Assembly: GCA_030747695.1 (NCBI GenBank)
Contig: JASLKG010000007.1
Coordinates: 66,261-130,260, forward strand
Direction: 5' to 3'
Length of the DNA: 64,000 bases
Source: Candidatus Poseidoniaceae archaeon
GTDB lineage: Archaea > Thermoplasmatota > Poseidoniia > Poseidoniales > Poseidoniaceae
Part shown: piece after piece, positions 16,297-26,572 of the stretch
Numbering within the stretch: position 1 is the first letter of the stretch
Layout: every line of letters starts with the position of its first letter
Program-made: the position numbers and the translations under genes
Notes under the pieces: model-generated
Told to the model about the DNA's origin: nothing
What the model saw: the letters and a program-made list of their open reading frames with translations, nothing else
Database searches by the model: none

Positions 16297-17622
16297 TCAA
16301 TCAATTTCCTTTGATTTGAAAACAATTTGGCCGATGAACCAAGACATTGCTGCTTGAATAATTAGAACCAAACTGGCTGTAACTGCACTTGCCCATGGTG
16401 CCAAAGAAAGACCAGAAGTTGAACCACTAAATGTACTGAGAGCCTCTGCAGCAGGCAATGAGACAAAACGCTCTTCACCAGAAAACCAACTTGTGACTGA
16501 TTGTCCACCTCCCCAAAGACCAACTTCAATTAATGTATTATTGTCTGGCCAAAAAATCATAGTTGCAGAATCAACCAATGTTAGGCCCCACCCAATTACA
16601 GAGAAGAATTTGATTGGAGAATCGCCTCCACTTGCGATGGCTACAAATGCCATTCCTAGTTCCCATACTCCGAGTAATAAGGCTAAAATAACACCATTTT
16701 TCCATAAGATTCCAAAGCCACAGAATATAGTTCCATATACTAATGATACTAACATTGCAGATAATGAGATAGACATCCAAATTCCAATATCACTCCATCT
16801 GAAAATGCTTTCCCCTGGCCCTGCAAATCCTGTAATTAAGCACAATACGAGACATATGCTCATGATATATGGCCAAGTGACTCCAATGTATCCAATCATA
16901 CGATAAAGTAAAACTTCACCACGTGCTATTGGTTTTGCTAGCATATAGTGCATAGTCCCACTACTCATTTCTTCTCTAATGAGGCCTGTAGCTAAGAACA
17001 GAGGTAACATTATTCCCAGCATGTAAACAATACCGAATTTGCCGATTCCTAAGACAAATGCTCGGTGTTGTGCTTCTTGTCCATACAAATTTTCATCAGG
17101 ATCTTCATCTACACCTCCATCTGAATAAATCGTATGTTCTTGTGTGTAGATATTCCAATCCATGTACACATCACATTCGATGTTGTTATCGTTTTGATCT
17201 CTTTGACTAGATGTTGTACGCGTACGACAATCTCCATCATCGTCATATCCCTGACTCATGTCATTTGCTTCTATTGCATCCCAATCGAAGTCATCTTCAT
17301 TAATCCATTTTGATGCAGGGTCTGGAGTTACACCAACTGGAAAAGACTGAGCACTAAAGGGATCAGTGCCTTCGATTATTTCTTGGCCTGTGGGGTAACC
17401 ATCACTATCGTGATCAATAGAATCCCCATCATTATCAATCGCCTCAAATTCAGTATTCAAGCCATCAATGTAGAACAATACTAACATTGACAATGCTAGA
17501 ATACCGGCAATCATTACTGCCCATGTGGAAATTCTTGTTCTGTATTGTCGAATTGTGAATTCAGCAATAGCGGTCGCCTTGCGATCCAGTTTAGACCATA
17601 TGCTATCCATTCTACTACTCAT
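16297..17622 (-). CDS. ABC-2 type permease with acidic extracytoplasmic loop
   Basis: Membrane subunit of an ABC transporter. After a cytoplasmic start and a first helix near 30-50 there is a soluble loop of about 140 residues, probably outside the cell. It opens with calcium-binding-like repeats (DNDGDSIDHDSDGYPTG, then EGTDP). Five or six helices follow, with a region GLIREEMSSGTMHYMLAKPI that is typical of ABC-2 permeases. The gene begins four bases inside the end of the neighbouring ATPase gene (ATGA overlap), so the two form a pair. Type 3 thrombospondin-like calcium loops in a permease are unusual; the transported compound is unknown. Confidence 0.7.
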   Translation of the reverse strand: MSSRMDSIWSKLDRKATAIAEFTIRQYRTRISTWAVMIAGILALSMLVLFYIDGLNTEFEAIDNDGDSIDHDSDGYPTGQEIIEGTDPFSAQSFPVGVTPDPASKWINEDDFDWDAIEANDMSQGYDDDGDCRTRTTSSQRDQNDNNIECDVYMDWNIYTQEHTIYSDGGVDEDPDENLYGQEAQHRAFVLGIGKFGIVYMLGIMLPLFLATGLIREEMSSGTMHYMLAKPIARGEVLLYRMIGYIGVTWPYIMSICLVLCLITGFAGPGESIFRWSDIGIWMSISLSAMLVSLVYGTIFCGFGILWKNGVILALLLGVWELGMAFVAIASGGDSPIKFFSVIGWGLTLVDSATMIFWPDNNTLIEVGLWGGGQSVTSWFSGEERFVSLPAAEALSTFSGSTSGLSLAPWASAVTASLVLIIQAAMSWFIGQIVFKSKEID

Positions 17623-18608
17623 AGAAAGCCTCCAGTTAGGTAGACAAGAATTGATTGTAAATCATCATCAGGATTGTCAATTCCTTTTACTGTATGTTTG
17701 CCATCGACAATGACTTTTGGAAGTCTGCTGTGCACTGCGCCAAGATGTCTTGTTTCAATGAGTAGTTGGTTTTCATTGACAAATGACATTCCAGTGACTT
17801 CATTGATATCCATGACGCTCTTGGCAAGGTTTCGAGCTTTATCACATTCAAGTAGTATCTTGTGAGGATGCTGATCAAGCATCTCTCTTATTGCATGAGA
17901 ATTTCCTAATGCTAATACTCTGCCTCGGTGTAAGATAACGATTTGTTCAGTTATTCTTTCAATTTCATGTAGAATATGACTGCTAACTAGTACTGTACGC
18001 CCCATTCTCCCAAGTTCCTTAATCACATTCATTATGGTGGTTCGAGCAAGAGGATCACAACCTTGTAATGGTTCATCAAGTATTATCAGTTCAGGGTCAT
18101 TTACTAGAGCGTGTGCGATTTTGACCCTTTGACGCATTCCTTTGGAAAATTGGCCGATTTTTTTGTGCATAACATCAGTTAATGATACGAAATCGAGAAC
18201 TCTTGCAGCCTCTTTTGAAGCTTCATCTCTAGTCATTCCATGTAGGCGGCCGAATGTAACAATAAAGTCAAAAGCAGTCATCCAATCATGTAATTTTTCA
18301 TGTTCAGGTACAAAGCCGATACGTGAGTAGGGAGCAGGGTTTTTCCAGGGATCTGTTCCAAATAAACGAACCGCTCCAGAACTTGCTTTCAATTTGCCCA
18401 TCATTAATTTGAACATTGTGGATTTTCCTGCACCATTTAATCCCAAGATACCAGTAACTCCGCCTGAGATTCCTATTGAGACTCCCGACAATGCATTGAT
18501 TCGACCATAGGATTTCGAAACACGGTCGAACATAACTACTGGTGCAGTCAAGTCAGGCTTCCACTCTTTGGTTTCAGCCTTACCTTCTTGAGTTAAATCG
18601 GGAATCAT
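17619..18608 (-). CDS. ABC transporter ATP-binding protein
   Basis: Energises the ABC-2 permease encoded directly downstream. Walker A is GLNGAGKST, the signature motif FSKGMRQRVKIAHAL, and Walker B LIILDEPLQGCDP, followed by an H-loop in VSSHILHEIE. The open frame reaches back to 18701, but the ATG at 18608 overlaps the stop codon of the preceding permease as ATGA and gives a sensible N-terminus (MIPDLTQEG), so I use it. A C-terminal extension of about 90 residues follows the ATPase core, as in other ABC-2 ATPases. Confidence 0.8.
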   Translation of the reverse strand: MIPDLTQEGKAETKEWKPDLTAPVVMFDRVSKSYGRINALSGVSIGISGGVTGILGLNGAGKSTMFKLMMGKLKASSGAVRLFGTDPWKNPAPYSRIGFVPEHEKLHDWMTAFDFIVTFGRLHGMTRDEASKEAARVLDFVSLTDVMHKKIGQFSKGMRQRVKIAHALVNDPELIILDEPLQGCDPLARTTIMNVIKELGRMGRTVLVSSHILHEIERITEQIVILHRGRVLALGNSHAIREMLDQHPHKILLECDKARNLAKSVMDINEVTGMSFVNENQLLIETRHLGAVHSRLPKVIVDGKHTVKGIDNPDDDLQSILVYLTGGFL

Positions 18609-19642
18609 TCTCTCGTAACCTCCAGAGATGAGACTCTTCCTGCTAAGAGATATAGTGCTAGACCATTTATTATTACTACAGAAGCTAAACTCCATAACCA
18701 CGGGTGATCGTATGTCATTTCAGTACCTATTATCGCTTGACAGACATGTGCAACTGCATCATAAGGAGAGATTACGTATAGGATTGATTTATCAAACAAA
18801 GTATCAATGATGTATGCCATGGTTCTTGTTCCCATTAATATTGCAATTAATCCAATAGCAGGAAAGAATCTACCACGCGAAACACTAGAAAGTGAAAGTC
18901 CAATTGATGTGTAAGTGAATGCTAGTAAGATGCCACAAGCAAATGTAGCGAGGAACATCGGAAATGTGTCAATAAGCCAGGCCCACCCTTTGCCCATTAC
19001 CAAAATATCAGCAAAATAGTACAAAGCTAGTGTGCCATTGATAATGAAGAAAAGAATAATTGCAATTGAAGCAAATTTCATTGCAGCATAATCAAATCTT
19101 GTGATTGGTCGAGAAAAGTAGAGAGCACTTGTGCCATGTGCCCTGTCTTCGCTAATCATTCCTCCAACAAGTAACGCTGCTACTACTGGGTAATACAAGA
19201 TATTACGTGGAAAGAATCCCATGACGTGCCCATACATGTTGTCACGATTTACTCCCCATAGAGAGTAGAGATCGCTATCACCGAGGAGGCCAAATAATAG
19301 TGCAAGTGCAACATCAGTAGAAGATGCAATTATCACAAAGAAAATGAATAGTTTGGTTGGTATCCCCCAAGGCCTGTGTCCTGTTTTGAATATTCCAAGC
19401 ACATGGTGCCTTAATATCGCCCAATTTCTCATCCATCTTGGATTCAGAGTCCCCCTCCACGGCTGATATATTTGGTCGAAAACTTGACCTGTTGGAAGTG
19501 TGGCAACTTGTGCTGATGATGCAGAAGTCTCGCCTTCATCCGCCGACCATGCGGCTGACATTTGACTTTGTCCTGTTACTGGAGTTTCTGCGCCATATGT
19601 TTCAGGTTTTTCTTTGACAGGTTCAAAGGGTTCTTCTTCCAT
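18605..19642 (-). CDS. ABC-2 type permease
   Basis: Second permease of this cluster, 345 residues, with about six hydrophobic helices and an ABC-2 region ISEDRAHGTSALYFSRPITR that matches the one in the other permease. The first 70 residues are polar and cytoplasmic. It starts one base after the stop codon of the upstream ATPase gene and overlaps the next ATPase gene by four bases. The order ATPase-permease-ATPase-permease therefore looks like one transcript. Unlike the second permease, it lacks a large outer loop. Confidence 0.7.
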   Translation of the reverse strand: MEEEPFEPVKEKPETYGAETPVTGQSQMSAAWSADEGETSASSAQVATLPTGQVFDQIYQPWRGTLNPRWMRNWAILRHHVLGIFKTGHRPWGIPTKLFIFFVIIASSTDVALALLFGLLGDSDLYSLWGVNRDNMYGHVMGFFPRNILYYPVVAALLVGGMISEDRAHGTSALYFSRPITRFDYAAMKFASIAIILFFIINGTLALYYFADILVMGKGWAWLIDTFPMFLATFACGILLAFTYTSIGLSLSSVSRGRFFPAIGLIAILMGTRTMAYIIDTLFDKSILYVISPYDAVAHVCQAIIGTEMTYDHPWLWSLASVVIINGLALYLLAGRVSSLEVTRE

Positions 19643-19643
19643 A

Positions 19644-20603
19644 TTAGATCCCCCTTAGTAAATCATCACTCGATTTCACATCTTGTCCCAATCTTTCCAT
19701 AATTACTAGAAATAAATCTTCAAGGCTGGCTTCATGATCATGCATTCTTCTAACTTGTGATCCTGCAGAAAGAGCGCACTGAATGATTTCATCATAGGTG
19801 TTATCTCCTTCATGCCGTACTCTCATCACTCTTCCTTCGCGACGAACTTTCATTCCTCGATTTTTCATTACATCTTCCATTTTTGAGGCAGCACCCCATA
19901 CATGAACTTCAACTTCCTTATCAATTGCTTTTAGATCCTCAATGCGGCCTTGAGCAGCAAGTTTTCCTTTGTGCAACAATACAATGTTATCACATACACG
20001 CTCGACATCTTCCATCAGGTGAGATGCCATCAAGACGGAACGGTTTCCACTATTTACTGTCGTTTCAAGAGTGTTTAGCATAAAGTTCCTCGCGTTTGCA
20101 TCTAATCCATTTGAAGGCTCATCTGCGATGATTAAATCAGGGTCGTGAATCAAGGCACAAGCTAGTTTTGTGGCTTGTTTCATACCCGTTGAGAAAGTAT
20201 CTACTTTTCGATATCGTTGTTCGCCAAGCCCTACATATTCCAATGATTGGTGCGCTCTTTGGAGCGCAATACCTGGATTCATTCCTAGTAATTCGCCACT
20301 GTATCTTACTTGATGTATAGCTTCCATATTTGGGTTCAAAGCATCATATTCTGGCATGTAGCCAATGCGCTTTCGAATTTCATCACCTTGTGTTCGAATA
20401 TCTAAATCTAAGACCTTACCTTGGCCAGAAGTTAACTGTATGAGTCCTAAAATGGTCTTGATGAAAGTGGATTTGCCAGCACCATTTGGCCCAAGTAAAC
20501 CAGTTGCTCCACGTTCAATTTCTATGTCAAGTGAATCTAGCGCTACATGAGGGCCATATGCTTTGGTTAGGGCTTCAGATTCAATCACTAAATCCCTTAC
20601 CAT
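19644..20603 (-). CDS. ABC transporter ATP-binding protein
   Basis: First gene of the double ABC cluster. Motifs: Walker A GPNGAGKSTFIKT, signature FSTGMKQATKLACAL, Walker B LIIADEPSNGLD and H-loop ASHLMEDVE. The 319 residues include a C-terminal domain of about 100 residues after the core. It pairs with the permease that starts one base downstream. The upstream gene tgtA on the same strand ends in a hairpin, so the ABC cluster probably has its own promoter in the short gap 20604-20643. Confidence 0.8.
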   Translation of the reverse strand: MVRDLVIESEALTKAYGPHVALDSLDIEIERGATGLLGPNGAGKSTFIKTILGLIQLTSGQGKVLDLDIRTQGDEIRKRIGYMPEYDALNPNMEAIHQVRYSGELLGMNPGIALQRAHQSLEYVGLGEQRYRKVDTFSTGMKQATKLACALIHDPDLIIADEPSNGLDANARNFMLNTLETTVNSGNRSVLMASHLMEDVERVCDNIVLLHKGKLAAQGRIEDLKAIDKEVEVHVWGAASKMEDVMKNRGMKVRREGRVMRVRHEGDNTYDEIIQCALSAGSQVRRMHDHEASLEDLFLVIMERLGQDVKSSDDLLRGI

Positions 20604-20635
20604 ATTTCAGACACATTAAGGTGGGCCCTTGAATA

Positions 20636-20652
20636 TGCCCCTTTTAGGGGCA
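20636..20652 (-). terminator. Hairpin overlapping the tgtA stop codon
   Basis: TGCCCC and GGGGCA pair perfectly across a five-base loop that contains the TAA stop codon of tgtA. This is a plausible terminator or 3'-end stabiliser separating tgtA from the ABC cluster. Confidence 0.45.
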
Positions 20653-22845
20653 ACCCTGGCGCACCTTTACTGCAATTCCTTTTTTCATGACTTCCATTTC
20701 TTTTGCTGTTGCCTGAGATCTGCCAAATGCTAACAACTCACCCTGTGAATTTACTACCAACACATTTTCACTAGGTCTGGTCCATGAGTCACAACCCAAT
20801 ATGAATCCATGCATGACATTGCGACCTTCCTTAACAAATGGCTCTGCATCGTTGTTGACTACTACTACAGCAAATCCTTCCCCCACATTGGAGATTAAAT
20901 CCATTTCTGTAAATGAATCAGGCATGGGTGACTTTCTGATAGAATGAGCCCATATGGCACCGTCTAGAGTCAAAGAAATTCCGCCTTCAGCGAGCCTTGG
21001 TGAAAATAGATGATTTCCATCTTTAGAAATCATATTGCGTATGCGACCTGTTCTACTTTTTACAAACGTTGAACCTTCAGTAATTGCAATTGCATCATCC
21101 AATGAAACATTACCTAACACACATAATTTATCTGTAATTTGTTGTTGGAAACGCAAATTTTGATTTGCTTCTTGAATCCCAATATCTAGTTCTGAAAACA
21201 CACGCTTATGTATATCTTCAGTGTTGGAAATATCAATTGTTATGATTTTACGATTATCGATGTTGAATCTTTCTAATTCTTGCCTACACCATGACAAATC
21301 TGGCTTACGATTCCAAATCCATTCTGGCCCTTCTATGTGTGCCCACGGATTAAGGTCCTCTAACCCCAAAGGTAAGAGCCCTAGTGGGGTGTGGAGAAAG
21401 AATTCAAAATCAGTTTCAACTAATCTATCCATTAATTCGCCAATTCGTGTGCGCCATGGGGCAGAAGTCCCATGGAAGATGACGACATCCCCCTTTTTTT
21501 GGCTACGCCACCGCGCAAACAACCGGCGACGCGCCATCTCAACGTGCGGGCGTTTGATAGTATCTTGCCCTGCCCATTGTTCACTTCCATTCCGAGGTGT
21601 AATTTGGGCATTAATTAACCAGTCCCAATTCTCTTCCCATCTACCTCGGCCTTCTCCACGTTCCATTGAAGATGATATTTCATCTATGAAAATCGGGTCC
21701 ATGTTGGTTTGTGCTGGTTCGGTGACTAGCCAAAGAAAAGCTTCTCTTAATGCAGGGTGCTGATGGCTTCTTCTCTCAACGAGCCTCCATATGGTTCCAT
21801 TTCTGACAGCTTGGCGACAGTGCGCTAATTCCTGAAGCGTAACTTCTAAATTAAATCGAGACAGAATTGCAGTTCTATCTATTTTGTTCATTTCTCTAAC
21901 TTCATTAGGTGTACAATCAACTACTGATGGCATAAATAATGGCCACTCTTCAATCTCATCGATTTTTTCGGTCCCCCATGGCGTCAAAAGTCTTCCATCA
22001 CGAGCAAATAATGCATATGCAGCAGAATCAAATAAATCGGCACCCATAGCGATAAGCATTGGAAATAACATAGGGTGTCCACATCCAAACATGTGGACAG
22101 GTTTGTTTGGTGCAAGGCGTGATTTACAAACCAACATTATTTTCGCTAGATCCTTGTATTTCTGCTTCTCCATTATCGGTACTATACCTCCAAGAGGATA
22201 GACACAAAAATCTAAAGCACTCATTTCAGAAGCAGATTTGGAACGTAATTGTGGAAAAATACCACCTTGTATTGGCCCATTGAGCAAAGTATCACCAGCT
22301 ACATTTAGAGATACTTCAGCGCGTTTGATTGTTTCTTCAACAGCTTCCGAAACTTCTTCAAAATTCATGTCAGGTCGTGTAAATACATCTAGCATTGTTG
22401 CAATGTCTACGCCAATATTGCGTTGGAATTCAACAATTTCTTCAACACCGACTTCTACATCACCATATACATATGATTGAAATGTTCCAGAATCGGTCAT
22501 AATTGCTCCTGGAAAATCTAGAAGTTCATGTATCCCATTTTCTAATGCTGTTGATTTCAAATGTTCATGCTTCCAAATAACATAAGAATTAGTAATTAAT
22601 GCTTGTATGCCGTATTTGTCATACATTTCTCTTGGTTCAATTGTTCGAATATTAGGATTAATCACAGGTAGTAAACATGGAGTTTCAATCACACCGTGCT
22701 TGGTGTGAAGCTGACCGATTCTAGCTTGACCATCGCGCTTCGAAATCTCAAAGCGCCCTACATCCTGTTCACGAGCAGGTTTCGGGTCAGGACGTCGCGT
22801 GCTACCCCACTTCATCAGACAGTCGGCACACCTTCTTGGCATCAA
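20644..22845 (-). CDS. tgtA: Archaeosine tRNA-guanine transglycosylase lacking the usual zinc ligands
   Basis: Exchanges guanine 15 in the tRNA D-loop for preQ0, the first step to archaeosine. The 733 residues cover the catalytic TIM barrel and a C-terminal PUA domain (about 655-733). The catalytic aspartates are present: IMTDSGTFQSYVYG (D118) and the nucleophile in GADLFDSAAY (D273). In known TGTs a CxCxxC cluster and a later histidine of an HNL motif bind zinc. Here the matching stretch reads MPSVVDCTPNEV (305-316) and the HNL position reads FNL (331-333), so all four ligands seem lost. The N-terminus instead has a CADC motif (residues 6-9). The start is uncertain: Met codons at residues 1, 2 and 11 are possible, and only the part from about residue 30 is needed for the barrel. 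Confidence 0.8.
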   Translation of the reverse strand: MMPRRCADCLMKWGSTRRPDPKPAREQDVGRFEISKRDGQARIGQLHTKHGVIETPCLLPVINPNIRTIEPREMYDKYGIQALITNSYVIWKHEHLKSTALENGIHELLDFPGAIMTDSGTFQSYVYGDVEVGVEEIVEFQRNIGVDIATMLDVFTRPDMNFEEVSEAVEETIKRAEVSLNVAGDTLLNGPIQGGIFPQLRSKSASEMSALDFCVYPLGGIVPIMEKQKYKDLAKIMLVCKSRLAPNKPVHMFGCGHPMLFPMLIAMGADLFDSAAYALFARDGRLLTPWGTEKIDEIEEWPLFMPSVVDCTPNEVREMNKIDRTAILSRFNLEVTLQELAHCRQAVRNGTIWRLVERRSHQHPALREAFLWLVTEPAQTNMDPIFIDEISSSMERGEGRGRWEENWDWLINAQITPRNGSEQWAGQDTIKRPHVEMARRRLFARWRSQKKGDVVIFHGTSAPWRTRIGELMDRLVETDFEFFLHTPLGLLPLGLEDLNPWAHIEGPEWIWNRKPDLSWCRQELERFNIDNRKIITIDISNTEDIHKRVFSELDIGIQEANQNLRFQQQITDKLCVLGNVSLDDAIAITEGSTFVKSRTGRIRNMISKDGNHLFSPRLAEGGISLTLDGAIWAHSIRKSPMPDSFTEMDLISNVGEGFAVVVVNNDAEPFVKEGRNVMHGFILGCDSWTRPSENVLVVNSQGELLAFGRSQATAKEMEVMKKGIAVKVRQGCP

Positions 22846-22870
22846 GATTGTTATTGCAAATCAATCTATA

Positions 22871-23308
22871 TTATACAAATTCAACTTCTCCATGTGCCAA
22901 AACAAATTCACGACCTAGATCATCGAATGTATCCAGAAGGTTTGCTGAAAATCTAACTCGTGCAATCTCAGAATCAGTTTCTAAATCAGATTTGACCCCT
23001 TGTAAAGTCCCAGGTGCTGCACCACATGACAAACAAGCTCCAGTAAGATCTAGAATCAAATCTAATCTTCCAGATGTTTCACTCTTTTCAACTACTTTGA
23101 TACCGCCACCATGCCCATCTAATGCCGCACGTACTTGGCCAAGACGTGCCAATAGCCCAGGTATGATGTCATTCATACCTAGTAGGGAAGTGTTGCGTAA
23201 GATTTCATCTTCAACTGGGTCATTATTTTCAGAAATCCTTCGATTTGCCTCATTTTCCATCGCAATTCTAGCTTCTTTTTTGTATTGCTTTAAGATATCA
23301 TCTTCCAT
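22871..23308 (-). CDS. Nfu-type iron-sulfur scaffold protein
   Basis: The C-terminal half matches the NifU C-terminal (Nfu) domain: a helix and strand with DGHGGGIKVVEK, then the cluster-binding motif GACLSCGAAPGTL, with the two cysteines that carry a 4Fe-4S cluster between two monomers. The N-terminal half is a charged helical region. A reading frame extends to 23374, but a strong ribosome-binding site, GGGAGGG at 23314-23320, sits just before the ATG at 23308, so I take this start (MEDDILKQYKK). It is divergent from the SUF operon, with about 90 bases between them, so it may share regulation with it and carry clusters made there. Confidence 0.75.
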   Translation of the reverse strand: MEDDILKQYKKEARIAMENEANRRISENNDPVEDEILRNTSLLGMNDIIPGLLARLGQVRAALDGHGGGIKVVEKSETSGRLDLILDLTGACLSCGAAPGTLQGVKSDLETDSEIARVRFSANLLDTFDDLGREFVLAHGEVEFV

Positions 23309-23311
23309 ATG

Positions 23312-23320
23312 CTCCCTCCC
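23312..23320 (-). promoter_or_regulatory. Strong ribosome-binding site of the Nfu gene
   Basis: On the minus strand the sequence GGGAGGGAG precedes the ATG at 23306-23308 by three bases (about six from the GGAGG core). It decides the start of the Nfu gene against the longer frame. The rest of the 23309-23398 gap should hold the promoters of both Nfu and the SUF operon; no clear TATA element could be assigned. Confidence 0.55.
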
Positions 23321-23398
23321 TCTTGAATCAAACCTCCCGTAGGGAGGTATTGATATTTTTGTACAGTCCTTCATATAGAGGTGTTTACAGCCACAAAC

Positions 23399-24148
23399 AT
23401 GGGCGATGAAATCCTATGTATCAGCAATGTTGATATTTCTGTTGAGGGTAAACCTATCGTCAGTAATCTTTCTCTTACCATTTCTAAAGGAGAAGTTCAT
23501 GCAATAATGGGACGTAATGGTTCAGGTAAATCTACACTTGTAAATGCAATAATGGGCCACCCCTCTTATGAGATTACAGCTGGAAACATAAGTTATTTGG
23601 GTGTGGATTTGGCAAACTTGGAAATATTTGAGAGAGCAAGACTAGGGATGTTCCTTTCTTTTCAATATCCTTCAGTAATCCCTGGAGTCCAGGTCGGGAC
23701 ATTCCTTCGAAAGTCGGTAGCAGCAGTCCGTGAAGATCCTCCCTCCGCTCGTGATTTCCGTAATGAGTTGAAGTTACATATGGACACATTAGGAATGGAC
23801 AGATCTTTCCTTTCACGTTACGTAAATGATGGATTTAGTGGCGGTGAAAAGAAGCGCCTAGAAATCCTACAATTGTTACTCCATTCTCCAAAACTTGCAC
23901 TATTAGATGAGACCGATTCGGGATTGGATATTGATGGGTTACGTGCAGTTTCAGAAGGCATAAATCAAGTTATACCCAATGCAGGATGTTTGATTATTAC
24001 TCACTATCAACGCGTACTAGATCATGTAAATCCTGATTTTGTTCATGTAATGATTGATGGTTCTATTGTGAAATCGGGCGGACCTGAATTAGCGATTGAA
24101 ATTGAATCGAAAGGATATGATTGGTTGGATAATAAGTCAGGTGATTAA
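23399..24148 (+). CDS. sufC: SufC, Fe-S cluster assembly ATPase
   Basis: ABC-type ATPase that drives the SufBCD scaffold. Visible motifs are Walker [19 protein letters not shown], the Suf-specific [13 protein letters not shown] segment, signature [15 protein letters not shown] and Walker [21 protein letters not shown] start at 23381 is possible, but the ATG at 23399 gives the usual short N-terminus ([17 protein letters not shown]). It is the first gene of the operon; sufB follows after the stop with no gap. Confidence 0.92.
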   Translation: MGDEILCISNVDISVEGKPIVSNLSLTISKGEVHAIMGRNGSGKSTLVNAIMGHPSYEITAGNISYLGVDLANLEIFERARLGMFLSFQYPSVIPGVQVGTFLRKSVAAVREDPPSARDFRNELKLHMDTLGMDRSFLSRYVNDGFSGGEKKRLEILQLLLHSPKLALLDETDSGLDIDGLRAVSEGINQVIPNAGCLIITHYQRVLDHVNPDFVHVMIDGSIVKSGGPELAIEIESKGYDWLDNKSGD

Positions 24149-25558
24149 ATGTCGGGCGATGCAGCAAGAGAAGCAGTAGGAGACTACCGTTTTGGTTTTC
24201 ATGATCCCGAGAATGCCACTATTAGATTCGACAAGGGGCTATCAGAGCAAGTAGTTCGTGATATTTCAGAGCTAAAAGGTGAACCAGAATGGATGACTGA
24301 GATTAGGATAAAAGCCTACAGAAGGTTTGTTGAAATGCCTATGCCAAAGTGGGGTAATTCCGAGATGTTGAACTCAATAGACTTTGACTCTGTAACTTAT
24401 TTTTTACGTTCATCAGATGGAACTGAGAGAGATTGGGAAGATGTTCCAGAAGATATCAAAAACACCTTTGACAGGCTTGGTATACCAGAGGCCGAACAAA
24501 AATGGCTAGGTGGGGTCACAGCACAATATGAATCGGAGGCTGTATATCATTCAATACGTGAGGATTTGGAAGAACAAGGGGTATTATTCTTCGATATGGA
24601 CTCAGGCCTTAGAGAATATCCTGAATTGGTTAAAAAATGGTTTTGTTCTGTAGTTCCTTATTCTGATAATAAATTTTCAGCATTAAACACAGCAGTATGG
24701 TCGGGAGGTTCCTTTATCTATGTACCAAAAGGTGTACATGTTGAAATGCCAGTTCAAGCGTATTTCAGAATTAATGCAAAAAACATGGGACAGTTTGAAA
24801 GAACACTAATAATAGCAGACGAAGGTTCCTCAATTAACTATGTGGAAGGATGTACTGCGCCAAGTTATTCTACGGAATCGCTCCATTCTGCTGTTGTTGA
24901 ATTAATTGCAATGGATGGCGCTAAGATTAGATATTCAACTGTACAAAATTGGTCCTCAAATGTCTATAATCTTGTGACGAAAAGAGGAATTGCACACTCA
25001 AATGCAGTCATTGAATGGGTCGATGGCAATATTGGTTCTAAATTGACTATGAAGTACCCAGCAGTATTGCTAAAGGGAGAAGGCGCCCATGCAGAAGTAA
25101 TATCAGTAGCCTATGCTGGTAAAGGTCAGCACCAAGATGCAGGTGCTAAAGTTCATCATTTAGCACCAAACACAACGAGTAACATATTGTCAAAATCAAT
25201 TTCAAAGGATGGTGGAAGATCCTCATATAGGGGAATGTTGCAAGTTACGCCTAAAGCAAATAATTGCCGTTCAAAGGTAGTATGTGATGCATTAATGCTT
25301 GATTCTGAAAGCCAATCAGACACCTATCCTACGATGGAGGTGGGAAATTCAACTGCTGATTTAGAACACGAAGCATCGGTCTCAAAAATAAGTAATGATC
25401 AACTCTTTTATCTTATGAGTAGAGGTCATAGTGAAGAAGAAGCAATGGGCATGATTGTGAATGGTTTCTTTGAGCCATTTACACGAGAATTACCTATGGA
25501 GTATGCTGTCGAATTAAATCGACTTCTTGAATTAGAGATGGAGGGTTCCATTGGATGA
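24149..25558 (+). CDS. sufB: SufB, Fe-S scaffold subunit
   Basis: Subunit of the SufBC2D scaffold on which new Fe-S clusters are built. The 469 residues show the family landmarks: [56 protein letters not shown] and [17 protein letters not shown]. The late stretch [16 protein letters not shown] holds the cysteine expected to act in assembly, and the end has the SufB/SufD-type [20 protein letters not shown] motif. It follows sufC without a gap, and its stop overlaps the sufD start (ATGA). Confidence 0.93.
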   Translation: MSGDAAREAVGDYRFGFHDPENATIRFDKGLSEQVVRDISELKGEPEWMTEIRIKAYRRFVEMPMPKWGNSEMLNSIDFDSVTYFLRSSDGTERDWEDVPEDIKNTFDRLGIPEAEQKWLGGVTAQYESEAVYHSIREDLEEQGVLFFDMDSGLREYPELVKKWFCSVVPYSDNKFSALNTAVWSGGSFIYVPKGVHVEMPVQAYFRINAKNMGQFERTLIIADEGSSINYVEGCTAPSYSTESLHSAVVELIAMDGAKIRYSTVQNWSSNVYNLVTKRGIAHSNAVIEWVDGNIGSKLTMKYPAVLLKGEGAHAEVISVAYAGKGQHQDAGAKVHHLAPNTTSNILSKSISKDGGRSSYRGMLQVTPKANNCRSKVVCDALMLDSESQSDTYPTMEVGNSTADLEHEASVSKISNDQLFYLMSRGHSEEEAMGMIVNGFFEPFTRELPMEYAVELNRLLELEMEGSIG

Positions 25559-26568
25559 TTGCGTATAGCGATATCAAAATACCCTCACGCACAAAGCACT
25601 TGTGGCGATATACTCCTTGGCGTAGAGTTCATCCTTCTAAAGTTGAAGAAATACCCGATGCCAGTGCATTATCAATTTCATTGGGTGAAAGTGGTTCGAT
25701 GCTTGAAGAGAGTAATGAGATTGCACGTGCCTTTTTGGGTGAATGTTCAGCAGAAACTCGAGATATCTCACTGAATGATGAAAAATCGGAACTAGAACTT
25801 GTGGCAACTGGAGAGATTACCTGTTCGTCATTAAGGATAAATTCCGTAGGCGTATCCGTATTGAGAATAAGGTTGTCTGGAAATCCAAAATGGGTGGGAT
25901 TGAGGATAGAGGGAGTTGTTTCAGGTACCTTATCTGTGGTATTGATTAATGATTTAGGAGCGGATGTACATCTTTTGAGGTGCGAGGATTGGGACATCAA
26001 AAGAGATTCATTGCTTGAATTAGCCACATTATCATATGGTGGTTTTTTGATTAAGTCAGATATCAGGGCAAATTTACTTGAAAGCGGCGCCCAATTCACA
26101 GGTGGAATTGCAAGCCATGGTCATGTCGCAAGGCACGATGATCACCATGTGGAAATTTCACATATGGGAAAACATACTAATTCATCTTTAATAGTCCATT
26201 CTGCCTGTGGGGATTCATCACATTCAATTGGTACCGGTTTACTAAAAATAGGTGAGGATGCAAATGGCAGCGACGCAGGGCAAGTTTTCCGTAATATTTT
26301 GTTTAGTGAAAAGGCACGTGCAGATTCAATTCCTGAGTTAGAAGTGTTATCTGATGATGTCAAAGCAGCTCATGGCGCTGCTAGTGCGCCAGTAGACAAA
26401 GAACAAGTCCATTACCTCATGAGTAGGGGATTAAACAATTCAGAATCAGAGTCCTTAATCATTGAAGGTTTTTTGATGGATGCCTTTAGGGAAATAAAGA
26501 ATACAACAATATTGGATGCAATTCGTACACGTTTATTGGTGCATTTAGATTGTTTGGTAAAGGGGTGA
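25555..26568 (+). CDS. sufD: SufD, Fe-S scaffold subunit
   Basis: Partner of SufB in the scaffold. The first half is weakly conserved, as is normal for SufD. The second half has the beta-helix with [18 protein letters not shown], the [14 protein letters not shown] segment containing the functional histidine, and [20 protein letters not shown] near the end. The 337 residues are shorter than E. coli SufD. The ATG at 25555 overlaps the sufB stop codon by four bases, so the two are translationally coupled. Confidence 0.88.
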   Translation: MIAYSDIKIPSRTKHLWRYTPWRRVHPSKVEEIPDASALSISLGESGSMLEESNEIARAFLGECSAETRDISLNDEKSELELVATGEITCSSLRINSVGVSVLRIRLSGNPKWVGLRIEGVVSGTLSVVLINDLGADVHLLRCEDWDIKRDSLLELATLSYGGFLIKSDIRANLLESGAQFTGGIASHGHVARHDDHHVEISHMGKHTNSSLIVHSACGDSSHSIGTGLLKIGEDANGSDAGQVFRNILFSEKARADSIPELEVLSDDVKAAHGAASAPVDKEQVHYLMSRGLNNSESESLIIEGFLMDAFREIKNTTILDAIRTRLLVHLDCLVKG

Positions 26569-26572
26569 TCTT

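Noticed and set aside
17619-18701. Longer version of the second ABC ATPase starting at 18701
   Set aside because: It would overlap the preceding permease by about 100 bases; the ATGA overlap at 18608 is the better start.
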